From an uncultured SAR86 cluster bacterium (lineage in GTDB: Bacteria > Pseudomonadota > Gammaproteobacteria > Magnimaribacterales > D2472), in assembly GCA_902515775.1 (NCBI GenBank), contig CABXVU010000001.1, positions 92,366-156,365 on the forward strand: a stretch of 64,000 nt of DNA, written 5' to 3'. The notes below the pieces were generated by a model. It searched no databases. It saw only the letters and a program-made list of their open reading frames with translations, and was not told where the DNA came from. Of the stretch, positions 17,558 to 24,643 are shown one piece after another. Positions within the stretch are counted from its first letter, which is position 1; every line of letters starts with the position of its first letter. Position numbers and translations under genes: made by a program.

Positions 17558-18547
17558 ATGGTAAATAAACATCATAAAAAGATTTTGGTGTTCGCGCTTC
17601 TATTAGATTTTCTGCTTGTGTCTCCAAACTTATTTACTCAAACAAATAATGAAGTAGTATTCTCAAAAAAGATTAATAGTCCTATTTTCAACGAATCAAA
17701 AGGTTCATACTGCAAAGAAAAAACAAACCCAGCCCTGCTTACATGGAGTGAAGATTTTGAAAAACCAAATCTTTCAAAATCAGATTGGACTTATGCAAAA
17801 GGTAATTCATTTATTTATAAAGGTAATCTTGTTTCGGGATGGGGTAATAATGAGTTGCAATACTACAGAATAGGTAGAGGAAAATTAAATACAAACCAAA
17901 ATTTATTTATTGAAGATGGACTTTTAAAAATACAGCCTATTTTCCATAAAAATAAATATAAAAAACATCTATTTACATCTGCAAGAATTCACTCTAAAAA
18001 TAAAAAATCCTTTACATACCCTTCCAAAATTACCTTCTGCTTTAAGGTGCCCAATGGAATAGGATTCTGGCCAGCATTTTGGTTGATGCCTGATAAAGAA
18101 ATAAATTGGCCTAAAGGTGGAGAAATTGACATCATGGAAAACCGAGGAAGAATATCAAATGTATCAAGTTCAGCTCTTCATTTTGGTTTCACGGCTAATA
18201 ATAAAGCCACGCTCGTTGGTGAAGTCTTAATCCCACAAAAAGTAAAATTTCAAGATCACTTTCACTCAATTACATTAGAGTGGCTGCAAAATGAATTGAA
18301 TTTCTATTTAAATGATGAAACGGAACCATATTTTTCAGTTAACTCAGATATGGGGTTATTTAAAGAATTTGGATATCCATTTAATTCATCATATTACTTA
18401 ATTATTAATGTTGCGGCTGGCGGGATATATGACGACCATTTGGTTGATAAAAGTGCTTTTTGCAATGATAAAAATTGCTCAAATCAAGCTTATCCAAATA
18501 AAAAAAGATTTCTAATTGATTGGATTGAATATCAAAAACTAGATTAA
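17558..18547 (+). CDS. Secreted glycoside hydrolase family 16 (laminarinase-like)
   Basis: This 329-residue protein has an N-terminal signal peptide (KKILVFALLLDFLLVSP) and a GH16 beta-jelly-roll domain. The retaining catalytic motif is exact: EIDIME at about residues 189-194 supplies nucleophile and acid/base. Aromatic substrate-cleft segments include LVSGWGNNELQYY and GFWPAFWLMP. This fits an endo-beta-1,3-glucanase acting on algal laminarin, though GH16 also covers agarases and carrageenases. It starts seven bases after yggX with no promoter visible, so it seems to ride on the mutY-yggX transcript. Confidence 0.9.
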   Translation: MVNKHHKKILVFALLLDFLLVSPNLFTQTNNEVVFSKKINSPIFNESKGSYCKEKTNPALLTWSEDFEKPNLSKSDWTYAKGNSFIYKGNLVSGWGNNELQYYRIGRGKLNTNQNLFIEDGLLKIQPIFHKNKYKKHLFTSARIHSKNKKSFTYPSKITFCFKVPNGIGFWPAFWLMPDKEINWPKGGEIDIMENRGRISNVSSSALHFGFTANNKATLVGEVLIPQKVKFQDHFHSITLEWLQNELNFYLNDETEPYFSVNSDMGLFKEFGYPFNSSYYLIINVAAGGIYDDHLVDKSAFCNDKNCSNQAYPNKKRFLIDWIEYQKLD

Positions 18548-19308
18548 CTATTCCACCAAGCTACATCTGAGAAAGCCCTAATATCAATTTCATGCGTCCA
18601 AGCAGAACGATGTTGTTGAGATAAATAGTAGTAGGTATCTGCAACGCTTGTAGGCAAAATCAAGCCGTCATGTTCCATTCCCTTTGTTTCTCGCAGTTGT
18701 TGAAATAATTCTTCACCAAGCATTTTTCCCAATGTGTCGGGAGCATCTACCATGCCATCGACAACAATATGTACTATGTGAATTCCCTTAGGTGCAAATT
18801 CTGCATTTAAAGTTTGACACAACAACCTCCTTCCACCCATGGCCGCAGCATGAGAGTGCTGATTTTTATTGCCTCGCATTGCTGCTGTTGCAGAAGTTAC
18901 AAGAAATGTTCCAGCATTCCTATCTTCCATAATTGGCATTAAAACTTTTGCTACTCTAAATAGCCCAAGATCTGCCATTCTCCAGCCCCATTCAAACTCT
19001 TTTAAAGATGTTTCGTTGAGTAACTTCATTCCTGTTTGAGCACCAAGATTGTAAACAAGGACTTCAATAGGACCAATGTCTTGTTCAATCTTTAGAATTA
19101 ATTCTTCTAAGACATTATCTTCAATTGCATTTATTAAATAGCCTGTTGCTGATCCACCTTCTTGTTCTATGTCAGAAACAAGTTGATCTAATCCTTTTTG
19201 ATCAGATCTTCTGCACAAACATGAATGGAAGCCTTCTTTGGCAAACTTCTTTGCAACAGTCCCACCAATGCCTGCACCTGCCCCTAGAACTAAACATACT
19301 GGTTTCAT
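18544..19308 (-). CDS. SDR-family protein lacking the canonical catalytic Tyr/Lys
   Basis: This 254-residue Rossmann protein starts CLVLGAGAGIGGTVAKKFA, a classical SDR GxxxGxG loop, and has NLGAQ in place of NNAG. After the TSATA serine segment, where YxxxK is expected, it reads HSHAAAMGGRR, so both active-site tyrosine and lysine are absent. The fold and cofactor site are clear, but a normal alcohol dehydrogenase mechanism is doubtful. The closest annotation is SDR oxidoreductase of unknown substrate. It is convergent with the GH16 gene, overlapping by four bases. Confidence 0.8.
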   Translation of the reverse strand: MKPVCLVLGAGAGIGGTVAKKFAKEGFHSCLCRRSDQKGLDQLVSDIEQEGGSATGYLINAIEDNVLEELILKIEQDIGPIEVLVYNLGAQTGMKLLNETSLKEFEWGWRMADLGLFRVAKVLMPIMEDRNAGTFLVTSATAAMRGNKNQHSHAAAMGGRRLLCQTLNAEFAPKGIHIVHIVVDGMVDAPDTLGKMLGEELFQQLRETKGMEHDGLILPTSVADTYYYLSQQHRSAWTHEIDIRAFSDVAWWNS

Positions 19309-19413
19309 GATTCTTAATTTAACTTTTTATTTTTAATATTCAAAGCAGAGATTAAATATTTACGTTTTTCTTATTATTTATCGAAATGAAAATTTATTCA
19401 TTAAATAAAAAAA

Positions 19414-19438
19414 GGAAGGTAAAAACCTTCCTTTTTTT
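19414..19438. terminator. Bidirectional intrinsic terminator
   Basis: GGAAGGT (19414-19420) pairs with ACCTTCC (19425-19431) around AAAA. A T run follows on the plus strand and a long A run precedes it, so it also terminates minus-strand transcription. The DUF4278 gene ends 15 bases to its right, so its main use is probably to end that short transcript. Confidence 0.9.
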
Positions 19439-19452
19439 AACTTAAATATAAG

Positions 19453-19623
19453 TTATGCTGACCAGCTTACACCGCGATAAACACCGCTTGATGGTTTAGC
19501 TGACTTGCTTAGTTTTAAAGCATTGTATTTAGCACCTCTATAATTCAATACTTTGTCAACAGCTGAGCTGTGATTAGTATTGTTTTGGCGAGTTACTTTA
19601 ATGCCTCTATAGTACGAAGTCAT
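19453..19623 (-). CDS. DUF4278-like 56-residue protein with three YRG repeats
   Basis: The ATG at 19623 is preceded by a strong GGAGG ribosome site eight bases upstream, so the longer open frame (to 19683) is rejected. The product carries three YRG motifs spaced through it: YYRGIKV near the N-terminus, NYRGAKY in the middle and VYRGVSW near the C-terminus. That is the hallmark of DUF4278-type small proteins. The function is unknown. The gene is monocistronic, ends at a strong terminator and has a long structured leader, which suggests high and regulated expression. Confidence 0.75.
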   Translation of the reverse strand: MTSYYRGIKVTRQNNTNHSSAVDKVLNYRGAKYNALKLSKSAKPSSGVYRGVSWSA

Positions 19624-19653
19624 ATTAGCCTCCAGTTTTCGTCGATTAAAATA

Positions 19654-19677
19654 ATATATCTTTCGATATACACCAAT
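19654..19677 (-). promoter_or_regulatory. GAAA-capped hairpin before the DUF4278 ribosome site
   Basis: On the minus strand TATATC-GAAA-GATATA forms a perfect stem with a GNRA tetraloop. It lies about 30 bases upstream of the GGAGG ribosome site and downstream of the repeat pair, with the same GAAA loop as the hairpin in the second repeat. A role in translation control or mRNA stability is inferred. Confidence 0.5.
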
Positions 19678-19684
19678 TAACAAC

Positions 19685-19793
19685 GCGTTCCTTCAGTATC
19701 ATTACCTACTTCCGTCTCTTTCGAGATGAACGATAATGCGTTCCTTCGTCTTGCGACTACTTCCGTCCTAATTTGAATATACTAGGATGAACG
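19685..19793 (-). repeat. Two imperfect direct repeats in the DUF4278 leader
   Basis: Read on the minus strand, two units (19793-19738, 56 bases; 19732-19685, 48 bases) each contain CGTTCATC, then GACGGAAGTAG, then GAAGGAACGC in the same order with different spacers. Small GNRA-capped stems sit between them: TCTC-GAAA-GAGA (about 19728-19717) and GTC-GCAA-GAC (about 19757-19748). The unit lies 60-170 bases before the start codon. GGA triplets recur in both units. It looks like a structured mRNA leader, not a coding sequence. Confidence 0.7.
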
Positions 19794-19878
19794 TTAAATC
19801 ATATTTTAAATAATTTAAAAAAAATTTCAAAATTGTTGATAAAATTTACACATAATTATGTTGCCCTCATATTATTAA

Positions 19879-22221
19879 CTAATATGAAAGCTTATAAGGA
19901 TATCCGTGAAAAACTATTTGATTAATTCCCGCTGCGAATGCATTACCAGCCAACCTTTCATAATCTTCAATTTTCAACTTATTGTAATTAAAGTCTATTT
20001 CAATAAAGGACTCTGAGCTAACAATCTTTTTATTTGCAATATTTCCAGCTGAGGACGCTAATTTTAAGAAATCAAAACTTCCTCCTGCAAAAAGACCCTC
20101 ACTTTCAGGAATATCCGCAACGGCATATGCATCCAAATAATTACCATATCCTCCATGTGCTTGAAGCCTTAACTTAATATTTAAAGAGTTAGTCCAGTTT
20201 TTTATTGGCAGGAGAAACTCAGTCATAAAAAGCTTTTCTCTTGTATGCAGATAATCCTCGTATACTCTCTCGCTAAGGTTATGTTCTGACTGATATAAAA
20301 ACTCTTCGCCAAATATTGCAAATAGGTATTTTGATTCTCCATTCTTTTTAAAAATTAAAGGCAGGTATGGAGCAATACTATAGCCATGCATCTCCTCAAA
20401 GGTTTTAAAAAAATTTTTTGACCAGGGCAGCTCGCCAATTAGCTCAAAACTATCAATAAAAAAATTTCTTGGCTTGTAAGGTTTTATTTTTTCTATCCAA
20501 TTATTTCCCAGCTTATCGATATACTCCTCAACGCCTCCTTTATTTAAATGGTCTAACACTAAAGATTCATCCCATGCTCCTTTATAAGCAGAACCCAGCG
20601 TATTATGAGAAACATTATTCTGATATATAAAAAACAATTTGTATTTCCCTGCAGGGACATCTAATTTCAATCCATCTTCATTCAAGGAATGGCTTACATC
20701 TTCAAACTCAGTCAAAATATCTATTTTTTGTGATTGTTGAACTTTTGCCAGAGTAACTTTCATTAAATCAATATCTTGATCAAACTTACCTATTGTTTTA
20801 TTTACAATGAAATTTGTTTTACTTATATAAGAGGGCTCTTGAATTTTAGGAGGTTTAATTGTTCCGTTTACTGGTCCGATGATCTCTAACTCAGATTTTA
20901 TTAGTTGTTGTGCGGGAAAATCTTTAATGAATGGGCCTCCACTCGACCAACCACTTCCAAGAGTAAGATCTACATTCAATTTTAAAGCATTCGCCTGTGA
21001 AAATAGATATTTAAGATTATCAAAAAAGGATTGTTCTCCCACTTGAAAGATTTCATTTTTATTTTGCATTAAATATTTTTTTGGCATTCCAATTGTCAAT
21101 GTTTGCAGCTCAATCGAAGAAAACTTAGCTTTTTTAAATTTCTTCAGCTCTGTTTGAATCTGAGCTTTTTCTACTGCATTTCCAGGCCACCACCATCTTA
21201 AAATTGGAAAGTATCTTTCGTCTGGATTAATCCATTCATTAGCTTCAAAACAATTTTCATTATTTAAGTCTGTTCTTTGACTCAGAATTAATATTTTTGC
21301 TTTGCCTCCTTCTATTGACATTGTTATATTTTCAAGAAAATTTCGGTTAGAAAATTCATCTATGCTTCCGTCAAAAGGATCAAGAATTTTTATATTCTTT
21401 AAAGGTTTATTTAAATAAAAAAATTTTTTCTGTGCCTCATAAGAATCATTAAAAAAATAAATAATTTTATGTGAGCCACATGACCTAGTGGCAGATCTAA
21501 AGTAATTTTTATCTTTATCTGATAAAGTTATTAATGGATCAATATTTAGGTCCTTTAAAGTATTAGCAAGATCTTGTGTATCGTTAAGTTGGAACACAAG
21601 TTTAGAAATCTTTTCTACATGTCTAACGATTTCCGTGTCTTTAATTTTAAAATTAGAAAGCCCAGTTGCACGTTGCGGAAAATCACCTATGAATATTACT
21701 TTCAGTCCTTCATCTGCAAGGGCTAGAATCTTTCTCAAAATACTTGGAGAAGTATGCTCTAAATTAGTTACAAGCAAAGCTTGATATGAGCCATTTCCAA
21801 TATTTAATTTATTCTCAGAAATCTTTGACGACAAAAGATTCTTCTTACTTATCCGGTCATAGGTATAACCATTTAAATTAATATGTTTACTAATTTCGGA
21901 CTCTTTATAATTTGAATTTAGTCTTTGAAACTGAAAATTCGGTTCATCTGGCCAAGCTCCATCTTGAAAATACCATGCGATGTTAACTTCAGGCACTCCA
22001 AGCTGCATAATATATGACATCCTAGCTAGGCTTAAATTTAACTCGTTTATGTTTTGCCAAATGTTAATTTCATTTAAATTGCTTGTTAAAGCGATTGGGC
22101 CTGCTGTATATAGTTGGCCGAAGAATGAGTTGGGAAAAGGATACCAATTTTTATCTTCTGCACTGCATCCTATAAATAAAATCAGAGAAAGAAATAGCGA
22201 AATTTTTTTTAATTTATCCAA
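19879..22221 (-). CDS. GH106-like glycosidase lipoprotein with permuted domain order
   Basis: This 780-residue protein has a lipoprotein signal (hydrophobic stretch ending LFIGC at residue 19). In the alpha-L-rhamnosidase family GH106, the usual order is catalytic barrel (start RWWWPG, then GSGWSSGGP, a SFEL region, DIPESEG, then GINxxVFHGYPY) followed by a C-terminal half starting WYPF. Here the C-terminal half comes first (WYPFPNSFFGQLY at 26, LARMSYIMQLGVP at 65, GYTYDRIS at 118, IYFFND at 254). The catalytic half follows from about 341 (LRWWWPG) and the protein stops just after FHGYPY at 776. Substrate is probably a rhamnose-containing glycan. The order is seen directly; the family assignment is from recognised motifs. 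Confidence 0.75.
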   Translation of the reverse strand: MDKLKKISLFLSLILFIGCSAEDKNWYPFPNSFFGQLYTAGPIALTSNLNEINIWQNINELNLSLARMSYIMQLGVPEVNIAWYFQDGAWPDEPNFQFQRLNSNYKESEISKHINLNGYTYDRISKKNLLSSKISENKLNIGNGSYQALLVTNLEHTSPSILRKILALADEGLKVIFIGDFPQRATGLSNFKIKDTEIVRHVEKISKLVFQLNDTQDLANTLKDLNIDPLITLSDKDKNYFRSATRSCGSHKIIYFFNDSYEAQKKFFYLNKPLKNIKILDPFDGSIDEFSNRNFLENITMSIEGGKAKILILSQRTDLNNENCFEANEWINPDERYFPILRWWWPGNAVEKAQIQTELKKFKKAKFSSIELQTLTIGMPKKYLMQNKNEIFQVGEQSFFDNLKYLFSQANALKLNVDLTLGSGWSSGGPFIKDFPAQQLIKSELEIIGPVNGTIKPPKIQEPSYISKTNFIVNKTIGKFDQDIDLMKVTLAKVQQSQKIDILTEFEDVSHSLNEDGLKLDVPAGKYKLFFIYQNNVSHNTLGSAYKGAWDESLVLDHLNKGGVEEYIDKLGNNWIEKIKPYKPRNFFIDSFELIGELPWSKNFFKTFEEMHGYSIAPYLPLIFKKNGESKYLFAIFGEEFLYQSEHNLSERVYEDYLHTREKLFMTEFLLPIKNWTNSLNIKLRLQAHGGYGNYLDAYAVADIPESEGLFAGGSFDFLKLASSAGNIANKKIVSSESFIEIDFNYNKLKIEDYERLAGNAFAAGINQIVFHGYPYKLSY

Positions 22222-22241
22222 GTTATGAATATCTTATAACA

Positions 22242-22287
22242 TGGTGCCCAGAGGTGGAATCGAACCACCGACACAAGGATTTTCAGT
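22242..22287 (-). repeat. Distal attachment site (duplicated tRNA-Phe 3' half)
   Basis: The 46 bases are identical to the segment of tRNA-Phe from the anticodon stem-loop to the CCA end. Beyond it the sequence diverges at once and cannot form the 5' half of a tRNA, so this is an attachment-site duplication and not a second tRNA gene. It begins 20 bases upstream of the GH106-like start codon. Confidence 0.9.
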
Positions 22288-22334
22288 TCTTGACTCGAAA
22301 ATTGAAACCCCATAGATATGCATGTTTCAGACTC

Positions 22335-22400
22335 TAGTGTTCATGTTAGTGTTCATATTTTGTATGAGAAAGATGAAAGATCTTACTAGATTGTGAACAT
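22335..22400. repeat. Arm-type recombinase boxes, left end
   Basis: TAGTGTTCAT occurs at 22335-22344 and again at 22347-22356. An inverted relative (TGTGAACAT) occurs at 22392-22400. The same box is clustered at the other end of the element next to tRNA-Phe, which is the expected arrangement for integrase arm sites. The rest of 22288-22529 shows no gene. Confidence 0.65.
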
Positions 22401-22529
22401 ATATTACATTGAATTTCATGAAAAAATCCCCATATAAGTAAGTGTAAAGAAAGAAATATCTTCTTATTTCAAATTCCATTACTCACATTTACATACTCAA
22501 TTCCGGGTATGTTTCTCATGGAGAAAAAT

Positions 22530-22823
22530 ATGGAACAAATCTATAGAAAAGAGTTTCCCCAAGGCAGTCATTCTGTTTATGCAGAGTATGGTCTGAATGG
22601 AGATTTAACTTTGAGTTCTCATCATTATGGTTCAGATGTTGAAACTTTTTGGGGCAATGATGAGTATGAGTATTACTTAACGATAGATAAAGATGGACTA
22701 TCTAAGTTCATGATTCATTGTCTTGTAAAAGGTTTTAACTCTGATAAGAAATTAACTCTTCATGACATACAAAAGTTATGTGATAAAGAGAGAATAAAAT
22801 ATTCAACTAATACTTGGGTTTAA
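22530..22823 (+). CDS. Unrecognised small soluble protein (element cargo)
   Basis: The frame opens at 22509, but the ATG at 22530 has GGAG seven bases before it and is the likely start, giving 97 residues. The sequence is soluble and rich in Tyr, Asp and Glu, with GLNGDLTLSSHHYG, then ETFWGNDEYEYYLTID, then a helical C-terminus. The GDL...FWG...YEYYLT pattern recalls uncharacterised small bacterial proteins, but no function is known to me. It is one base from the next gene, so the two form a unit. Confidence 0.65.
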   Translation: MEQIYRKEFPQGSHSVYAEYGLNGDLTLSSHHYGSDVETFWGNDEYEYYLTIDKDGLSKFMIHCLVKGFNSDKKLTLHDIQKLCDKERIKYSTNTWV

Positions 22824-22824
22824 T

Positions 22825-23028
22825 ATGGAAATCAAAAACGATAATGACAGAAGACTTTGGATCAGGATTAAATCTATTGATAAGAAGATAGATGGTCTTG
22901 GCAAAATAGGTTCTAAAGATTTTGACTGGTTAAAGTGGGAAGAACTTACAGATGAGAGTGCAATACTGCACTCTCAATTGTCTTTTCACCGAGATATTGT
23001 TAACAGTCTTATAAAGAAGTGGGGATAG
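22825..23028 (+). CDS. Unrecognised 67-residue helical protein (element cargo)
   Basis: This short, highly charged protein is predicted to be mostly helical (RLWIRIKSIDKKIDGLGKIG, then HSQLSFHRDIVNSLIKKWG). It starts one base after the stop of the upstream gene, which argues for a real translationally linked gene. No domain is recognised. Confidence 0.55.
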   Translation: MEIKNDNDRRLWIRIKSIDKKIDGLGKIGSKDFDWLKWEELTDESAILHSQLSFHRDIVNSLIKKWG

Positions 23029-23108
23029 ATATAAGTATTTTTTATAAATCATTTCCATAAAACTACTGGTCGTGATTAAGTCGAGAATGGCATAATCATT
23101 AAGTGAGT

Positions 23109-23618
23109 ATGAAAAACATAAAAATAAGTTACGTTTTTATATTACTAATATTTATCGTAGTTCCTACGATATTTGGAATTTTGTGGCAAGAATATACATT
23201 CGTAATTTTTTTCCTTTTGGGTTGGTCATATGTCGCATATGAGCAAAGACATCTTTTTAAGTCATCTGAACAAAAACAGAAAGAACTGGATGATTTATTA
23301 GAAAAAATAAGTCAAAGATATGCAAAAAAACTTGTTGATGATACCTATAACCTCTGCTTAAACAGAGATAGGAATCAAAGTTTTGATGACTGGGTAAAAA
23401 ACGCAATCGAACTTATGGCAATAGATGAGGTTGAAACAGGAGAAACAGATAAGAGTATTGTTGAAGAACTTAAAGAACTAGTTGGTGAAAATAATTGGGA
23501 AGTTTTTTATCCTGCAAAAAGAATCGAACAAGAATTATCAGTTTCAGAGTCTTATTGGACTGGTTTAAGAAAGTTTGATGAGCAAGTGGAAAAAGATATC
23601 AAAGAGAAAAAATCATGA
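23109..23618 (+). CDS. Unrecognised membrane protein with cytoplasmic helical domain (element cargo)
   Basis: Two closely spaced transmembrane helices (VFILLIFIVVPTIFGIL and TFVIFFLLGWSYVAYE) lead into a long charged, coiled-coil-like domain of about 120 residues. The ATG at 23109 is used; a GTG six bases earlier is possible and neither has a clear ribosome site. No family is recognised. The topology, a membrane hairpin with a cytosolic tail, is shared loosely with the next gene. Confidence 0.6.
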   Translation: MKNIKISYVFILLIFIVVPTIFGILWQEYTFVIFFLLGWSYVAYEQRHLFKSSEQKQKELDDLLEKISQRYAKKLVDDTYNLCLNRDRNQSFDDWVKNAIELMAIDEVETGETDKSIVEELKELVGENNWEVFYPAKRIEQELSVSESYWTGLRKFDEQVEKDIKEKKS

Positions 23619-23697
23619 AGACAATAAAAAATTACAATAAGTGTTAAAGCATTTATTATTGTTTGTGTTATTTTTGCGTGATAGGTTGGATTAGATT

Positions 23698-24336
23698 ATG
23701 TTTGGAATGTTAGATTACAGAGCACATAAACTCTACATAATTTTATTCTTCATACCGAATCTTGTCTTGACATTATTTGCGATGTTTGGACTCCCTTTAA
23801 TCAATTATTCTATTGGATTGGCATTTGCAGACGAAAGAATTTATCAAATCCTTATTTCGATAGTTGCATTATTCTTTGTTGAAATGATTTGGTTGTTAAT
23901 TATTTTTACACTTGTTTCCAAAGCATTTAAGTTTATTTTTGAATTATTTGTGGATGTAATTCCTCACGATGGAAGAACTAAAGAAGAAGCACAAATGGTT
24001 GTTTGGGGTGGTGAAAAAGCAATTCGTTCTCTTCAAATATCTAAACATCCATCTCAATGGACTGAATCTTTAATATGCGAAATTCCAAAAAATGACTGGG
24101 TAGCAAATTTATTCTTTAGAGATGATTTAATTAAAAGATTTCAAACAGTCTATGATGAGTATTTGTCAATGTCACCTGATACTCCGTATAACGATGCAGA
24201 AGTTGAAAGAATAATGGCAGAACACAATTTAAATCTTTCTTGGCAGGAAAAAGTTTTTGCAAGTCCGCAACTTAGAAGAGTTGTTATCGCATACTCTTTC
24301 TTTTTATTCTTACTTATATACAACCCTTTTGGATAA
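23698..24336 (+). CDS. Unrecognised membrane protein (element cargo)
   Basis: This 212-residue protein has two long N-terminal transmembrane segments (LYIILFFIPNLVLTLFAMFG and ILISIVALFFVEMIWLLIIF), a soluble middle of about 100 residues (with DVIPHDGRTKEEAQMVVWGG and an acidic PYNDAEVERIM helix), and a C-terminal hydrophobic anchor (IAYSFFLFLLIYNPFG). It is the last gene before the right arm sites. No known family is recognised; an immunity, toxin or defence role would be pure guesswork. Confidence 0.65.
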   Translation: MFGMLDYRAHKLYIILFFIPNLVLTLFAMFGLPLINYSIGLAFADERIYQILISIVALFFVEMIWLLIIFTLVSKAFKFIFELFVDVIPHDGRTKEEAQMVVWGGEKAIRSLQISKHPSQWTESLICEIPKNDWVANLFFRDDLIKRFQTVYDEYLSMSPDTPYNDAEVERIMAEHNLNLSWQEKVFASPQLRRVVIAYSFFLFLLIYNPFG

Positions 24337-24386
24337 AGAATGAAAGACATCAGTTATCAAGTTTAAATCCTCAAGTATTTATAAAA

Positions 24387-24421
24387 TGTGAACACTCAAA
24401 CTAGTGTTCATAAGTGTTCAT
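24387..24421. repeat. Arm-type recombinase boxes, right end
   Basis: TAGTGTTCAT at 24402-24411 and AAGTGTTCAT at 24412-24421 are direct repeats, with the inverted TGTGAACACT at 24387-24396. They mirror the left-end cluster and lie 31 bases from the tRNA-proximal attachment core. The rest of 24337-24451 shows no gene. Confidence 0.65.
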
Positions 24422-24451
24422 AAAACCAAGATTATAGAAATGCTTTAAGAG

Positions 24452-24497
24452 TGGTGCCCAGAGGTGGAATCGAACCACCGACACAAGGATTTTCAGT
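24452..24497 (-). repeat. tRNA-proximal attachment site
   Basis: The 3' 46 bases of the intact tRNA-Phe gene are the proximal copy of the element's direct repeat. The repeat starts in the anticodon stem-loop and runs through CCA, the common attB segment of tyrosine recombinases that use tRNA genes. Confidence 0.9.
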
Positions 24498-24527
24498 CCT
24501 TTGCTCTACCGACTGAGCTATCTGGGC
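24452..24527 (-). tRNA. tRNA-Phe (GAA)
   Basis: The 76-base gene folds as a complete cloverleaf. The acceptor GCCCAGA pairs with TCTGGGC, the D arm is GCTC...GAGC, the anticodon stem AAGGA/TCCTT holds the loop CTGAAAA with anticodon GAA, and the T arm is GGTGG-TTCGATT-CCACC. CCA is encoded. Its 3' half is duplicated at 22242-22287 by an insertion. Confidence 0.98.
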
Positions 24528-24542
24528 AATTTAAGAGGAAGA

Positions 24543-24548
24543 ATTATA
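24543..24548 (-). promoter_or_regulatory. Candidate -10 element for tRNA-Phe
   Basis: On the minus strand a perfect TATAAT ends 15 bases before the first tRNA base. The best -35 (TTCTCC, 17 bases further upstream) is poor. It is a reasonable tRNA promoter by position, with no other evidence. Confidence 0.4.
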
Positions 24549-24643
24549 ACTGAACTGCGCTTGGTGGAGAATAGTTAATCAGAATATAAATTCTTACTTA
24601 AAAAATATTTCACAGACTTTTAAATTTAACCTAAACTGAAGTC

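Larger units (their letters stand above)
22242..24497. mobile_element. Integrase-less element inserted in tRNA-Phe
   Basis: About 2.2 kb lies between a 46-base copy of the tRNA-Phe 3' half (22242-22287) and the identical segment inside the intact tRNA-Phe gene (24452-24497). Both ends carry clustered AGTGTTCAT boxes, as expected for arm-type sites of a tyrosine recombinase. The cargo is four plus-strand genes with no recognisable function. No integrase, excisionase or replication gene can be read on either strand, so this is a decayed island or a non-autonomous element that needs an integrase in trans. Confidence 0.8.

Noticed and set aside
19685-19793. CRISPR array or transposon ends
   Set aside because: There are only two imperfect units of different length, no equal spacers, no cas genes and no transposase; a transcribed leader fits better.
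22242-22287. A second tRNA-Phe gene or pseudogene
   Set aside because: Only the 3' half is present; the sequence after it cannot form the acceptor, D arm or anticodon 5' strand. An attachment-site duplication explains it better.
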